Source of the DNA: Acidobacteriota bacterium
Lineage (GTDB): Bacteria; Acidobacteriota; Terriglobia; Acidiferrales; UBA7541
Assembly: GCA_013289585.1 (NCBI GenBank)
Contig: JABCZR010000005.1
Span: forward strand, 110,117 to 174,116
Direction: 5' to 3'
DNA length: 64,000 bases
The notes below the pieces were generated by a model that worked only from the letters and a program-made list of their open reading frames with translations, searched no databases and was not told the DNA's origin. Made by a program: the position numbers and the translations under genes. Below are positions 35,523 through 44,382 of the stretch, piece by piece; within the stretch, counting starts at the first letter, position 1, and every line of letters begins with the position of its first letter.

Positions 35523-37943
35523 TTATTCGTTTCGCAAAGCTACGGCAGGGTCCACGCGCGCCGCGCGCTGCGCCGGAATCACGCATGCCACCATGGCCAC
35601 CAGAACCAGCGCCGCGGCCGTCGCCGCATAAATTCCCGGCGCCACCAGAGTCACCCCATACAGCAGTGTTCGCAACAGCGCGCCCAGCCCTGCCGCCAGC
35701 GCCCCGCCTGCCAGCAATCCAATAGCGCTCAGTTTCATTCCGCGTCCCAGAATCATGCGCGTTACGTCTCCGGGCTTTGCGCCCAACGCCATGCGCACAC
35801 CAATCTCCCGCGTCCGCTGCGCTACTGCATACGCCAGCACACCGTATACACCCAGGCACGCCAGCACCAGCGCCAGCCCCGCGAATACTCCAAGCAAAAC
35901 CATCGGCCGCGTGCGGTCCGCCACGTCCGCCTCAATCAATTGATCCATGGTGCGCACGTACGACACCGGCTGCTGCGGATCCACGGCCCACACCGCCCCT
36001 TCCACCATTTTGATTGTGCTCGCCGGATCGTTCGACGTTCGTACCACCAGCATCGAAAATCCTTGCGGCTTCTGCACCTGCGTCACCGGCACGTATACCG
36101 TCGGCTTCATCTCATACAAGAGCCCGCGCTCCCGGATGTCGCGCACCACACCGGCAACCGTCCACCAGGGATTTTTTGTTTCGTCCTCGTCGTTGCCAAA
36201 TCGAATGCGTTTACCCACCGCGCTGCGGCCCGGCCAGTGACGTTTGGCAAGAAATTCGTTGACGACAACGACGCGCGATCCGTCTGCATGGTCGCTCTCT
36301 TCGAGCAGTCGCCCTTCTTTCACATTCGCTCCCAGCATCTCCAGATAGCCCGGCGTCACTTCCCGGTACAGCGCGTCGTTGAACTCTCCCCTCGGCAGCG
36401 ATGCTTCGCCCTCCACGTTGTAGCCCTCTGTGTCTCCAATGGTCATGAACGGCGCGTCCGACCCGAATCCCGCTCCCTTCACTCCCGGAAGCGCGCGGAC
36501 GTTTTCCTCCACCGCGCGGAAAAACCCGCGAACCTTTTCATCCGTGTCGTATTTCTTTTGCGGCAGCGGCACTCCCATCGTCAGCAGATGATCGGCGCGG
36601 AATCCCAGCTCCTGTTTCCGCAGATTCCAGAGCGTCTCGATCATCAGCCCCGCGCACACCAGCAGCGCGAAGGCCAGAGCGAATTGTCCTACCACCAGCG
36701 TGTCTCGCAGCCGCAATCCGCCTCGCGATTCTCCCCCTCGTCCGCCTTCCTTCAGCGATTCCTGTAGCGGCACGCCGCTAGCTCGCAGCGCGGGCGCGAA
36801 TCCAAACAGCATTCCCGCGGCAATCGAAATCCCCGCCGTGAACAGCAGCACCGGTCCGTTCCATTCGAATCCACCGCCCGCTTGCTCCGGCATTAGGCTC
36901 CCGAAGAGGCCCCAGCACATCTTCCCGACCCACAATCCCAGTAGCCCGCCGGCAACTGACAGTACCAGGCTCTCGGTTAGCAGTTGTGACGCAATCTGCC
37001 ATCGCGATGCTCCCAGCGCCAGCCGCACCGCCATCTCTCTTCGCCTGCCTGTGGAACGCGCCAGCAGCAGGTTCGCCAGGTTCGAACACGCGATCAGCAG
37101 CACAAACACCGAAGCCACTTGCAGCACCAGCAGCCCGCTCCGCGCATCCCCCGCATACTCTTTTTCAATCGGCACCACCACCGCGCCAAGCTTCGCATTC
37201 GAATCCGGGTACTGCTTCTGCAGGTCTGCAGCGACTCGTTCCATATCTTTCTGCGCCTGTTCGGGTGTCACTCCTGGCTTCAGCCGCGCCACCACCGTCA
37301 GGAAATGCGATTGCCTCCGCGCCCACTGCTCCGGCGTAAATGCCATCGGTACCCAGTAGTCGCTGTTTTTCCGGTCGCTGAAAAAGAAATCCTTCGGCAT
37401 CACGCCGACCACTTTTGTTTGTATCCCGTTCAGCAGAATCGACCGGCCGATGAAGGACTCATCTCCGCCAAAACGTCTCCGCCACAGGTTGTAACCCAGC
37501 ACCACCACCGGGGTTTGCGCCTTGTCCTCTTCCGCAGTGAACGGACGTCCCAAGGCCGGCTGCACGCCCAGCACATCAAAAAAATTCGACGTCACCTTCT
37601 TGCCCGAGAGCTGTTCCGGCTGGCCGTCTCCCGTCAGGCTGGCGGTCACAAATCGCGTCGCCGCCATGTCCGAAAACACATGGTTCTGCGCCCGCCAGTC
37701 CACGTAGTTCGCCGGCGCCGGCGTGTTGTTGGCGAAGCCCAGGAACGACATGTCTTCCCATACAATGACCAACCGGTGAGGCTGGGCCCACGGCAAGGGC
37801 TTTAGCAGCACCGCCTCCACCGCGCTGAAAATGGCAGTATTCGCTCCAATCCCCAGCGCCAGCGCCGCGATGGCGATCGCGAAAAACGCAGGGCTCTTGG
37901 TGATTTGCCGGAAGGTGTACCGCAAGTTTGCAAGGAGGTTCAT
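35523..37943 (-). CDS. ADOP-type ABC permease (acidobacterial duplicated orphan permease)
   Basis: This 806-residue protein begins with the family N terminus RYTFRQITKSPAFFAIAIAA followed by LALGIGANTAIFSAVEAVLL. It contains two MacB periplasmic domain/FtsX permease halves: the first with LLIACSNLANLLLARSTGRR near residue 285 and the second ending with QRTREIGVRMALGAKPGDV. Such duplicated permeases are encoded in many copies in Acidobacteria without a neighbouring ATPase, hence the name. Substrate and partner are unknown. It is a single-gene unit in the window. Confidence 0.95.
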   Translation of the reverse strand: MNLLANLRYTFRQITKSPAFFAIAIAALALGIGANTAIFSAVEAVLLKPLPWAQPHRLVIVWEDMSFLGFANNTPAPANYVDWRAQNHVFSDMAATRFVTASLTGDGQPEQLSGKKVTSNFFDVLGVQPALGRPFTAEEDKAQTPVVVLGYNLWRRRFGGDESFIGRSILLNGIQTKVVGVMPKDFFFSDRKNSDYWVPMAFTPEQWARRQSHFLTVVARLKPGVTPEQAQKDMERVAADLQKQYPDSNAKLGAVVVPIEKEYAGDARSGLLVLQVASVFVLLIACSNLANLLLARSTGRRREMAVRLALGASRWQIASQLLTESLVLSVAGGLLGLWVGKMCWGLFGSLMPEQAGGGFEWNGPVLLFTAGISIAAGMLFGFAPALRASGVPLQESLKEGGRGGESRGGLRLRDTLVVGQFALAFALLVCAGLMIETLWNLRKQELGFRADHLLTMGVPLPQKKYDTDEKVRGFFRAVEENVRALPGVKGAGFGSDAPFMTIGDTEGYNVEGEASLPRGEFNDALYREVTPGYLEMLGANVKEGRLLEESDHADGSRVVVVNEFLAKRHWPGRSAVGKRIRFGNDEDETKNPWWTVAGVVRDIRERGLLYEMKPTVYVPVTQVQKPQGFSMLVVRTSNDPASTIKMVEGAVWAVDPQQPVSYVRTMDQLIEADVADRTRPMVLLGVFAGLALVLACLGVYGVLAYAVAQRTREIGVRMALGAKPGDVTRMILGRGMKLSAIGLLAGGALAAGLGALLRTLLYGVTLVAPGIYAATAAALVLVAMVACVIPAQRAARVDPAVALRNE

Positions 37944-38194
37944 GACTTAGAAACGAGGAAACGCCCCAAATGTTTCCTCTTTTTTCGGCCTACAAGGCTC
38001 CAGCTAGTCTTCCGGGCGATTCCTGCCGTGAGCGGCACAGGAGCACCGTCAAAAGCTAGCCTCCGTTAGTGGCAATCCACTCCCTTGCACAATAATTTTG
38101 TTAGGATTCACAGGAGTTTGAGAATGACGCCAGAAATGGCCGCAGGCATAACTGATCATGTTTGATCCATAAATAAGATTGAGGATTCGGCAAA

Positions 38195-38440
38195 ATGAAG
38201 CACTCCCGAACGAAGATGCTCATATTGGCGGTACTTTTTGTTCTCGGCACTGCGATTGGCTGCCGGGTTGAATTTCGTCCACTCACAAGCAGCCGTGCTG
38301 GAATATTTGCTCTTCCTGGGATCTTCTTTTCCTTAGTTTTTGGCATCGGTCCTCACGGATCAACGAGCCTATATCTTTGGACAGGGCCCCTCTGTAACGG
38401 CGTCGCCTATGCTGCACCCATTGCTCTTGCGTTCTGGTAA
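38195..38440 (+). CDS. Small hypothetical lipoprotein/membrane protein
   Basis: This 81-residue protein has a lipobox-like signal (LILAVLFVLGTAIGC) and two further hydrophobic stretches (GIFALPGIFFSLVFGIG and NGVAYAAPIALAF). GAGGA lies 12 bases before the ATG, a somewhat long spacing. I do not recognise it. The hydrophobic pattern makes a chance frame less likely, but expression is not established. Confidence 0.5.
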   Translation: MKHSRTKMLILAVLFVLGTAIGCRVEFRPLTSSRAGIFALPGIFFSLVFGIGPHGSTSLYLWTGPLCNGVAYAAPIALAFW

Positions 38441-38561
38441 AGGTCCAAAAGTTCAAACTGACACTCTGCCCCTTTTGAAGGGTCGGACCTTGGCCGTCGC
38501 GGGTTTTGAAGTGTATCGCGCCTTGAAATACGTCTGAACTTGCGACGCGCAAGATCTTTCG

Positions 38562-40721
38562 CTACAGCGTGACATCCAACTGCAGTTCCTGGATCATCTT
38601 CTGTAACACTGCGTTTGCCAGTTGCTGCTCTGTCTCGGTCCCTTGTTTCCCCTTGCGCAGCGTATCCAGCTGTGTTTCTTCCTCGTCGAGTTGCTTGGTA
38701 TAGCGCTGTAATAGCGTCTTCTCTTCCGCACTGCCCTTAAGTGCTTTCATGTTCTCTCGCAAGCGTCCCTGGTCGGTGAAAATCTGATCGATCGACTTTT
38801 GCTGCATCTTGATCATTGCGTCGAAGTCCGCCACCACTTTCTTTTGCGCCACGATTCCTCGCAGTGCCTTTTCAATCTGCGGATTGATGGACTTCTGCCG
38901 TAGAAAAAATTCGATCTGCTCGTCGGTCACGCTGTTCAACGCATACTGTGTGTAAAGCGGCTTAGCTTCGTTCACCACCAGCCGCTCGGTCTTTTTCGGC
39001 TCGATGTTCAAGCGAAAGCGGTATAGCCCCGGAGCCTTCTCCTCCGGCTTTGGGCCGTCTTCGGCAAGTTTCCATTCCGGCCGTGCGGGATGCTCAATCA
39101 CGAGTGCCCTTGCGGTGGAATCTTCGTTTCGTACGATGTACGTTTTCTTTTCGCGTTCCTCGCTCGTGGTAGTCAATATGCCGCGGTAAATGCGCACGCG
39201 GGTCACGCGCTCGTGCCCGCTGTCTAGCTTTGCGTCCACAAGCAGCCCCAGGTCCGTGGCGTAGGAAAGCAGTCGCCGTTCGCCCGGCTTGATCGCTTCC
39301 ACCAGGCCTTCACCTGCGAACGTATTGCCGTCCAGCACGCTGAAGCTTCCGCCGTCCAGCGTCAGCGAACTCGCGTTGTTCACCCACAACGCGCGCAAGG
39401 GCCGCGCTTCTCCGAGCGATTCGCTCCACAACGAAACTCTTTCTGCCGCGATGTCCGTCTGCAGAATCGGCACCAGCGCCGACTGGTTCTTTCGAATCGT
39501 CACGCGTTCCTTCAGCTTGTATTCGAAGAGATCGCCAAGCGCGTTTCCCTCCGCAACTGGCTCGCTCTCCTCCCGCGCTTCCTCGACTTCCGCTTCGTCT
39601 ACGCTCGATGGTTTTGGAGATGGTAGCGCCCCTCCCATGCCACCGACAACTCCACCGATAACGCCACCCATCGATCCGCCCGCGACCCCTCCCGGTACGC
39701 CAACCATCATGCGGGGCGCGAGTAGAGGGGACATTGTCTCCAATGTTGCTGCATGCGTCTGCGGAGTCAGCTGCACGCTCTCGGGCAGCGGCACAACCGG
39801 ACGCCTTCCGTAGTACGGTTGCGAAAGCTGTTGAATAAACGAATGCGGCGCGCCCGCCACCAGCGATACCTCCACGTCATTCCAATCCTCGCCGATGGTG
39901 TTGTCCACGATGGCCCAGCCCTGTAGCAGCGGTCTCTTCTCCGCTTTGGATCGCAGCACAATTCGGTAGGTCGTTTTCCAGATAGGTACTTCGCTGATAT
40001 AGCTTACATACAGGTTTCGCTCGCCCGCGCCAGTCGTCGAAATCGTCATGCGCCGCAGATCCTGATCGCGCGAGGATGCGATCAGACCAAGGTATCGCTC
40101 CACTTCCACTTGCAAATCTTTTTCGGCGATGCGAACGCTGGTGGCCGGGGTCACCTCCGCGGTGCGTACTTCACCGCTGTCGCTCACCAGGGAAATCTCC
40201 GTCCACTCCTTCGTTTCGTTGTCTTTCTCGCGCGATTTTTTCTCCACGCTGAGCAGTTTTCCAGACATCGCCGCACCGCTGCCGCTTCGCACTTCCAGCT
40301 TCGCTCCGCGCAAGGCTCCAAGAAAATCACCGACCGTCGGATTCTCTCCCAGCGTCAATCGCAGCGTTGCCAGTCTCCGCGCCAGCGGTGCTTCCGAGTT
40401 GTAATCCACGCCGGATATTTTTCCGCCTGACAAATCGAGCACCGTCAGCGACTTCAGCACGTCGTTCAACTGCGCGCTCGTGAAGTCCACGTGCACTTCC
40501 TGGCTTCCGCGCACTCGTCCCAGATGTTCGAAATACCCGACGCCATTCTTGTAAAGCACCACCCGCCGCACCGGTAGCTTCGCCGCGGAAGCATTCGCGC
40601 TCTCCCGCGCCAACGCTGTTTCCGCGCTCGGCAGTTTCGTTGCAGTGGCTGGTTTCTGCTGCCCCGGACTTGATTGGCAGAGGAGAATGGAAATACAAAA
40701 TGCTGGCAGGACCTGTTTCAC
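38562..40721 (-). CDS. Large secreted DUF4139-like protein
   Basis: I chose the GTG at 40721 (719 residues, VKQVLPAFCISILL) because GGGGGTG lies just upstream and it puts the signal peptide at the N terminus. The body resembles DUF4139/mucoidy-inhibitor-like proteins: an N-terminal strand block (VRRVVLYKNGVGYFEHLGRV), a middle domain with VSYISEVPIWKTTYRIVL and the linked ETLRVVVNE-type region near 600. A Gly-rich flexible linker (GVPGGVAGGSMGGVIGGVVG) lies at about 325-350. The last 130 residues form a long helical coiled coil (QKSIDQIFTDQGRLRENMKA and following). It is probably extracytoplasmic; function unknown. Confidence 0.85.
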   Translation of the reverse strand: MKQVLPAFCISILLCQSSPGQQKPATATKLPSAETALARESANASAAKLPVRRVVLYKNGVGYFEHLGRVRGSQEVHVDFTSAQLNDVLKSLTVLDLSGGKISGVDYNSEAPLARRLATLRLTLGENPTVGDFLGALRGAKLEVRSGSGAAMSGKLLSVEKKSREKDNETKEWTEISLVSDSGEVRTAEVTPATSVRIAEKDLQVEVERYLGLIASSRDQDLRRMTISTTGAGERNLYVSYISEVPIWKTTYRIVLRSKAEKRPLLQGWAIVDNTIGEDWNDVEVSLVAGAPHSFIQQLSQPYYGRRPVVPLPESVQLTPQTHAATLETMSPLLAPRMMVGVPGGVAGGSMGGVIGGVVGGMGGALPSPKPSSVDEAEVEEAREESEPVAEGNALGDLFEYKLKERVTIRKNQSALVPILQTDIAAERVSLWSESLGEARPLRALWVNNASSLTLDGGSFSVLDGNTFAGEGLVEAIKPGERRLLSYATDLGLLVDAKLDSGHERVTRVRIYRGILTTTSEEREKKTYIVRNEDSTARALVIEHPARPEWKLAEDGPKPEEKAPGLYRFRLNIEPKKTERLVVNEAKPLYTQYALNSVTDEQIEFFLRQKSINPQIEKALRGIVAQKKVVADFDAMIKMQQKSIDQIFTDQGRLRENMKALKGSAEEKTLLQRYTKQLDEEETQLDTLRKGKQGTETEQQLANAVLQKMIQELQLDVTL

Positions 40722-40910
40722 GATGCACCCCCGCCGATTCGAATTGCTTGCCAGACCACCCAGATGCGAGCTCAATCCACGGCGTTGTCCGGTTTTTTAG
40801 ATTACTTCTGAACAAACCATTTGATTGCAGGTAGCGCCGCTTCTCCCGGTCGTGCAGAAGCTTTGTCTCCTGTGGAATACTTAGACACCAGTCCACGTTC
40901 AGGAGTTCCG

Positions 40911-41174
40911 ATGCCACGCTACCTTACCCAGCACACTCTCGCTTGCCTCACCCGCCAGGGTGCTGAAGCTCTTGCCCAGCGCATGCAGGCCGGCGGCACC
41001 GCCCGCGCCGAGCGCGTCCTCGTCAACATGCTCGAAGGCAAAATGTTCGTCGAGTTCCGCTCCGATTCCCGCGAAGCCCTCGAGGGCTGGCTCAAGACCG
41101 AAGGCATGCATTTCGATTTCCTCGTTCGCATCGAATGGGAAATGCATGGCGATCAGCTTCACATCGCCGAGTAG
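40911..41174 (+). CDS. Conserved hypothetical small protein
   Basis: This 87-residue protein has a perfect AGGAG site six bases before the ATG. It begins MPRYLTQHTLACLTRQGAEA and contains VLVNMLEGKMFVEFRSDSRE and WLKTEGMHFDFLVRIEWEM. The alternating pattern suggests a small ferredoxin-like alpha/beta (ACT/DUF4242-like) fold. No catalytic residue set is obvious. It lies divergently from the DUF4139-like gene. Confidence 0.75.
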   Translation: MPRYLTQHTLACLTRQGAEALAQRMQAGGTARAERVLVNMLEGKMFVEFRSDSREALEGWLKTEGMHFDFLVRIEWEMHGDQLHIAE

Positions 41175-41340
41175 CCGCCACGCGCATTCTGCCTTTCGCC
41201 GCGCGGTCATCTTCTGGGAACTTGACGCCCCAGGAAGTTTCTTCAAAAAGCACAATACTAAAACGATTCAGTCTCGCACTTCCCGCGGAATGCGATGATG
41301 GGACAAGGGTGCATTCCATTTCCAAAGTGAAAGGAACTTG

Positions 41341-42240
41341 ATGAAGAAGCTGCGCTTCCTCGTTTCGTTGACCACGCGCGAGAACGACTATCAGTTGGAA
41401 CAGGCCGCCGCGGCCCAGGAAGCTTCGCGGAAGCTCGGTGTCGAGCTCGAAATTCTCTACGCCGACAACGACGCGATTACCCAAAGCACGCAGATCCTGA
41501 AAGCCGTCCAGGCCGCCCCCGAATTGCGCCCCGACGCCATCGTGTTCGAACCGGTCGGGGCTACGTCCTTGCCGCAGGTCGCGCGCACCGCGGTTGGCGC
41601 GGGCATCGGCTGGGCCGTCCTGAATCGCGAAGCGGAATATCTCACGGAGCTCCGCCGCACTTCGCGCATCCCCATTTTCTCCATCAGCTCCGACCACAAG
41701 GAAATCGGCAAAATCCAGGGCCAGCAATTCGCCGCGCTGCTGCCTCGCGGCGGTTCGATTCTCTATATTCAGGGGCCCTCGGAGAATTCCGCGGCCAAGG
41801 ATCGTACCGCCGGCATGCACAGCACTCTGCCCCCGAATATTCAAGTCACCGCCCTGCGTGGCCAATGGACCGAAGAAAGCGCGCAAAAAAGCATTTCGTC
41901 CTGGATGCGCCTGAACCTCGCGCACAAAAGCGGCGTTGACCTGGTCGGCGCGCAGAATGACGCCATGGCCATCGGTGCGCGCAAAACTTTTGAAGGCGCT
42001 GCCAACGGCGACGAGCGCGAGCACTGGCTGCGCCTGCCCTACACCGGCGTGGACGGTCTGCCAAAAACCGGGCAAACCTGGGTGCGCACCGGCTCGCTCA
42101 AGGCCACGGTGATCGTCCCGCCCAACGCCGGGCAAGCCATCTCCACCATCGCCGAGTCCATCAAGACCGGCACGGGAGTTCCCGAGCGCTCGTACACCGT
42201 TCCCACTTCCTTTCCGCCGCTGGAGAAGCTCGCGCGCTGA
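41341..42240 (+). CDS. Periplasmic-binding-protein-like sugar-binding domain without signal peptide
   Basis: This 299-residue protein starts at MKKLRFLVSLTTRENDYQLE with AAAGGAAC upstream. It has the class-I periplasmic binding protein (LacI/RbsB-type) fold: RPDAIVFEPVGATSLPQVAR, GAGIGWAVLNREAEYL and IGKIQGQQFAALLPRGGSIL. Unlike RbsB-type proteins it has no signal peptide, and unlike LacI it has no helix-turn-helix domain. It is therefore probably cytoplasmic, perhaps a sensor or ligand-binding partner. No transporter genes are adjacent. Confidence 0.8.
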   Translation: MKKLRFLVSLTTRENDYQLEQAAAAQEASRKLGVELEILYADNDAITQSTQILKAVQAAPELRPDAIVFEPVGATSLPQVARTAVGAGIGWAVLNREAEYLTELRRTSRIPIFSISSDHKEIGKIQGQQFAALLPRGGSILYIQGPSENSAAKDRTAGMHSTLPPNIQVTALRGQWTEESAQKSISSWMRLNLAHKSGVDLVGAQNDAMAIGARKTFEGAANGDEREHWLRLPYTGVDGLPKTGQTWVRTGSLKATVIVPPNAGQAISTIAESIKTGTGVPERSYTVPTSFPPLEKLAR

Positions 42241-42515
42241 TGGCGTTCGCCGCGCTCCCGGTAACGCCGCTCTCTCTGCGAAATCGCCTGAACCACAAAT
42301 AAATTCACATAGTTCTATGTCCGTTTCGGGGACGTTAAGAATGCGCGGCGCGGAGCCTCCAGCCATTTTGGGATGACCGGAATCGCGACGTTCTGTCCCA
42401 CAAGCGGTCACTTTTCCGCGTGAGAAAAGTTTTGCCTCGCCTCATTACCCTTTTATTTTCTATGCTTTGCGCCAGATGGCCCGGTGGTGCTCCGACTGCG
42501 ATTCTCCTCCGCGTC

Positions 42516-43247
42516 ATGTGCAGCACATCCATCAGTTTCGATAGCACCACCCGCGCGGGCCTCCTGCTCCAGGCTCGCAAGGGCGACCGCGAATCGCTCG
42601 CCAAGCTGATCCTGCCCTACGGGCCCTCGCTCTACCTCGGCGCCCTGCGGCTGACGCGCAATCCCGCCGAGGCCGAAGACGTCCGCCAGGAATCGTTTCT
42701 GAAAGTCATTTCGCGCCTCGAACAGTTCACCGGAAGCCAGAACGAATCGCGCGACGATTTGCACGCCTGGGTTTCCCGCATCGCCGCCAACGCCTCCATC
42801 GATGTGATCCGCAAGCGCCGCGACGGCAAATTTGTCTCGCTCGAAGAGCCCAGCGGCGCCGGCGAAGGGACGCTCGGAAGCAACGTGGCCGCGCCGGAAG
42901 ACAATCCCGAACAACGCTTTGCCCACCGCGAAATGCGCAAGCACCTCGCCGATGCCATCAAGCAGCTTGCTCCGGATCTGCGCCAGGTCTGCCTGCTCCG
43001 CGACGTCCTGCAATATTCCACCCAGGAAGTCGCCGATCGCCTCGGAATCTCCGCCATGGCCGTCCGCCTGCGCCTCTTCCGCGCCCACCGCCGCCTCCGA
43101 GAAAAATTGAATTTCCTCCTCCAGCCAAGGAAAGACCGCCAGGCCCTCGCCGCGGCGCCAACGCGCGCCCAGCTCCGCCCCGCGGAGTGCAAGCACGAAG
43201 ACCGCATCCCGCTTCCCGCCTTCGCCGAATTCGCCTGCGGCGATTGA
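42516..43247 (+). CDS. ECF sigma factor
   Basis: I chose the ATG at 42516 (243 residues, MCSTSISFDSTTRAGLLLQ); upstream in-frame starts give an extension without sigma features. Region 2 reads YLGALRLTRNPAEAEDVRQE with SFLKVISRLEQF; region 4 reads LAPDLRQVCLLRDVLQYSTQ with ISAMAVRLRLFRAHRRLRE. A C-terminal extension of about 40 residues with a Cys (AECKHEDRI) follows region 4. No anti-sigma gene is adjacent, so control is not apparent. Confidence 0.88.
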   Translation: MCSTSISFDSTTRAGLLLQARKGDRESLAKLILPYGPSLYLGALRLTRNPAEAEDVRQESFLKVISRLEQFTGSQNESRDDLHAWVSRIAANASIDVIRKRRDGKFVSLEEPSGAGEGTLGSNVAAPEDNPEQRFAHREMRKHLADAIKQLAPDLRQVCLLRDVLQYSTQEVADRLGISAMAVRLRLFRAHRRLREKLNFLLQPRKDRQALAAAPTRAQLRPAECKHEDRIPLPAFAEFACGD

Positions 43248-43260
43248 GGTTTGTACGAAC

Positions 43261-43317
43261 GGGTTTACCCCGCCATCTCGCCATCATTCATGTAGATGCG
43301 GGTTTACCCCGCCATCT
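43261..43317 (+). repeat. Two direct copies of GGGTTTACCCCGCCATCT
   Basis: Identical 18-base words lie at 43261-43278 and 43300-43317, start to start 39 bases. Each contains the short inverted pair GGGT/ACCC. They begin just downstream of the ECF sigma stop. Confidence 0.7.
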
Positions 43318-43397
43318 TCCATGAGTCAGTCGGGCCAGAGGCCAGACCCGAAAGCGCTATAATCCTTTCACCGGTCACCCTTCACTTTTCCCCAAGT

Positions 43398-43518
43398 CTT
43401 TTAGAATGCGCAGTTCCGCAAAACCCGTTCATAACCCCTTTAGAATGCGCACTTCCAAAAACTCGGCACTTAAAGTCCTTTAGAATGCGCAGATGCAAAA
43501 AAAAAGGGGGATAGGGGG
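43398..43518 (+). repeat. TTTAGAATG repeat element with G-rich tail (copy B)
   Basis: Three direct units with core TTTAGAATGCGCA lie at 43400, 43439 and 43479 (spacing 39 and 40 bases). The last is followed by an A-run and GGGGGATAGGGGG (43506-43518). The core and the tail are shared with 16193-16312, 27 kb away. Confidence 0.75.
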
Positions 43519-43576
43519 TAAATTTTCAACCAGGCGCCCGACATAGCCGCCGCAACACAACAACGGCGCGAAAACC

Positions 43577-43613
43577 TTTATGTCGCAAATAAAGTGATGC
43601 TACAATGTATCAC
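43577..43613 (+). promoter_or_regulatory. Candidate promoter/operator of the toxin-antitoxin operon
   Basis: A TACAAT -10 hexamer (43601-43606) lies inside an inverted repeat GTGAT (43594-43598)/ATCAC (43609-43613). The -35 candidate (TTTATG, 43577-43582) is weak. Transcription would start close to the ATG at 43614, so the antitoxin message may be leaderless and autorepressed at this site. Confidence 0.4.
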
Positions 43614-43856
43614 ATGAGAAAAGCTACCGTGCGCGACCTTCGCTACCGGTTTCCCGCCGTCGAAAGACTTCTAGGCGAGGGCGAGGAGATCCAAATCACC
43701 AAACGTAAGCGCATCATTGCGCGCTTGTTGCCGATCAAGGCCAAGGGTTCCACGAAGCGTCCGGACTTTCTGGCGCGGCTGAAGAAGCTTTACCGCGGCC
43801 GCGCGCAGAAGGTGACCAGCGCTGAACTCCTGTCCGAGGAGCGCGACCGCTCTTGA
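43614..43856 (+). CDS. Type II antitoxin, Phd/YefM- or VapB-like
   Basis: This 80-residue protein starts at MRKATVRDLRYRFPAVERLL (an ATG three codons earlier lies within the -10 box). The N-terminal pattern, with VRDLRYRFPAVERLLGEGEE followed by IQITKRKRIIARLLP, is typical of the DNA-binding half of Phd/YefM-type antitoxins. The C-terminal half would wrap the toxin. It overlaps the toxin gene by 4 bases (TTGA). Confidence 0.85.
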   Translation: MRKATVRDLRYRFPAVERLLGEGEEIQITKRKRIIARLLPIKAKGSTKRPDFLARLKKLYRGRAQKVTSAELLSEERDRS

Positions 43857-44281
43857 GCGTCTACGCGGACACAAGTTTCCTGGCCTCGCTCTACGTTTTG
43901 GATGCCAACTCCGCCCTCGCCGCCGCGCACATGAAACGCGCCCAGCTTCCTCTGCTGATCACGTCGCTTGGGGAGCTGGAACTTACCAACGCCATCTCGC
44001 TGCGGCTGTTCCGGAAAGAGCTGCCCTCCGCAATGGTCAAAGCTGCCCACGCGCTGGTCCGCAAAGACGTCCGGGACGGAGTCGTCCTGATCCGAGCACT
44101 TCCTTCAACCGCATATGAGAGAGCTAAACAGATCGCGCGAAAGCGGACACCGCGCCTGGGAACCCGGACGCTCGATCTGCTCCATGTGGCCTCCGCTCTC
44201 CTGCTCGAAGCCGGCAGCTTGTGGACCTTCGATAGCCGTCAGGCAAAATTGGCTGCCGCCGAAGGGCTCCGTGTGCTCTGA
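43853..44281 (+). CDS. PIN-domain toxin (VapC-like ribonuclease)
   Basis: This 142-residue protein uses a TTG start overlapping the antitoxin stop. The PIN acidic residues are visible: Asp in VYADTSFLASLYV, Glu in SLGELELTNAI, Asp in GTRTLDLLHVASA and Asp in WTFDSRQ. VapC toxins cleave tRNA or rRNA with Mg2+ or Mn2+; the target here cannot be predicted. The adjacent antitoxin would block the active site. Confidence 0.92.
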   Translation: MSVYADTSFLASLYVLDANSALAAAHMKRAQLPLLITSLGELELTNAISLRLFRKELPSAMVKAAHALVRKDVRDGVVLIRALPSTAYERAKQIARKRTPRLGTRTLDLLHVASALLLEAGSLWTFDSRQAKLAAAEGLRVL

Positions 44282-44382
44282 CCTGCCGATTTTCAGAGGC
44301 CAGGAAACGCGTCACAAGTTCTTTGCGGAAAATAGGGGGAGAGAAGGATAGAATCTAGGCTCTTCCTCTGCCCAGGAGGACT

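Larger units (their letters stand above)
43248..43613. other. Repeat-rich intergenic region before the toxin-antitoxin pair
   Basis: No gene was found in these 366 bases. They hold two 18-bp direct repeats at 39-base spacing (43261, 43300), three TTTAGAATGCGCA units at 39-40-base spacing (43398-43495), an A-run with GGGGGATAGGGGG (43496-43518) and the antitoxin promoter (43577-43613). Confidence 0.7.

Noticed and set aside
35508-36767. 419-codon plus-strand frame opposite the ADOP permease
   Set aside because: His/Arg-rich translation without family features; the minus-strand permease is clear.
41092-42411. 439-codon minus-strand frame opposite the sugar-binding-protein gene
   Set aside because: Shadow frame; the plus-strand product has a recognisable fold and ribosome-binding site.
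43261-43518. CRISPR-like array
   Set aside because: Units are spaced about 39 bases apart but there are only two or three copies of two different motifs, repeats are short or imperfect and there are no cas genes.
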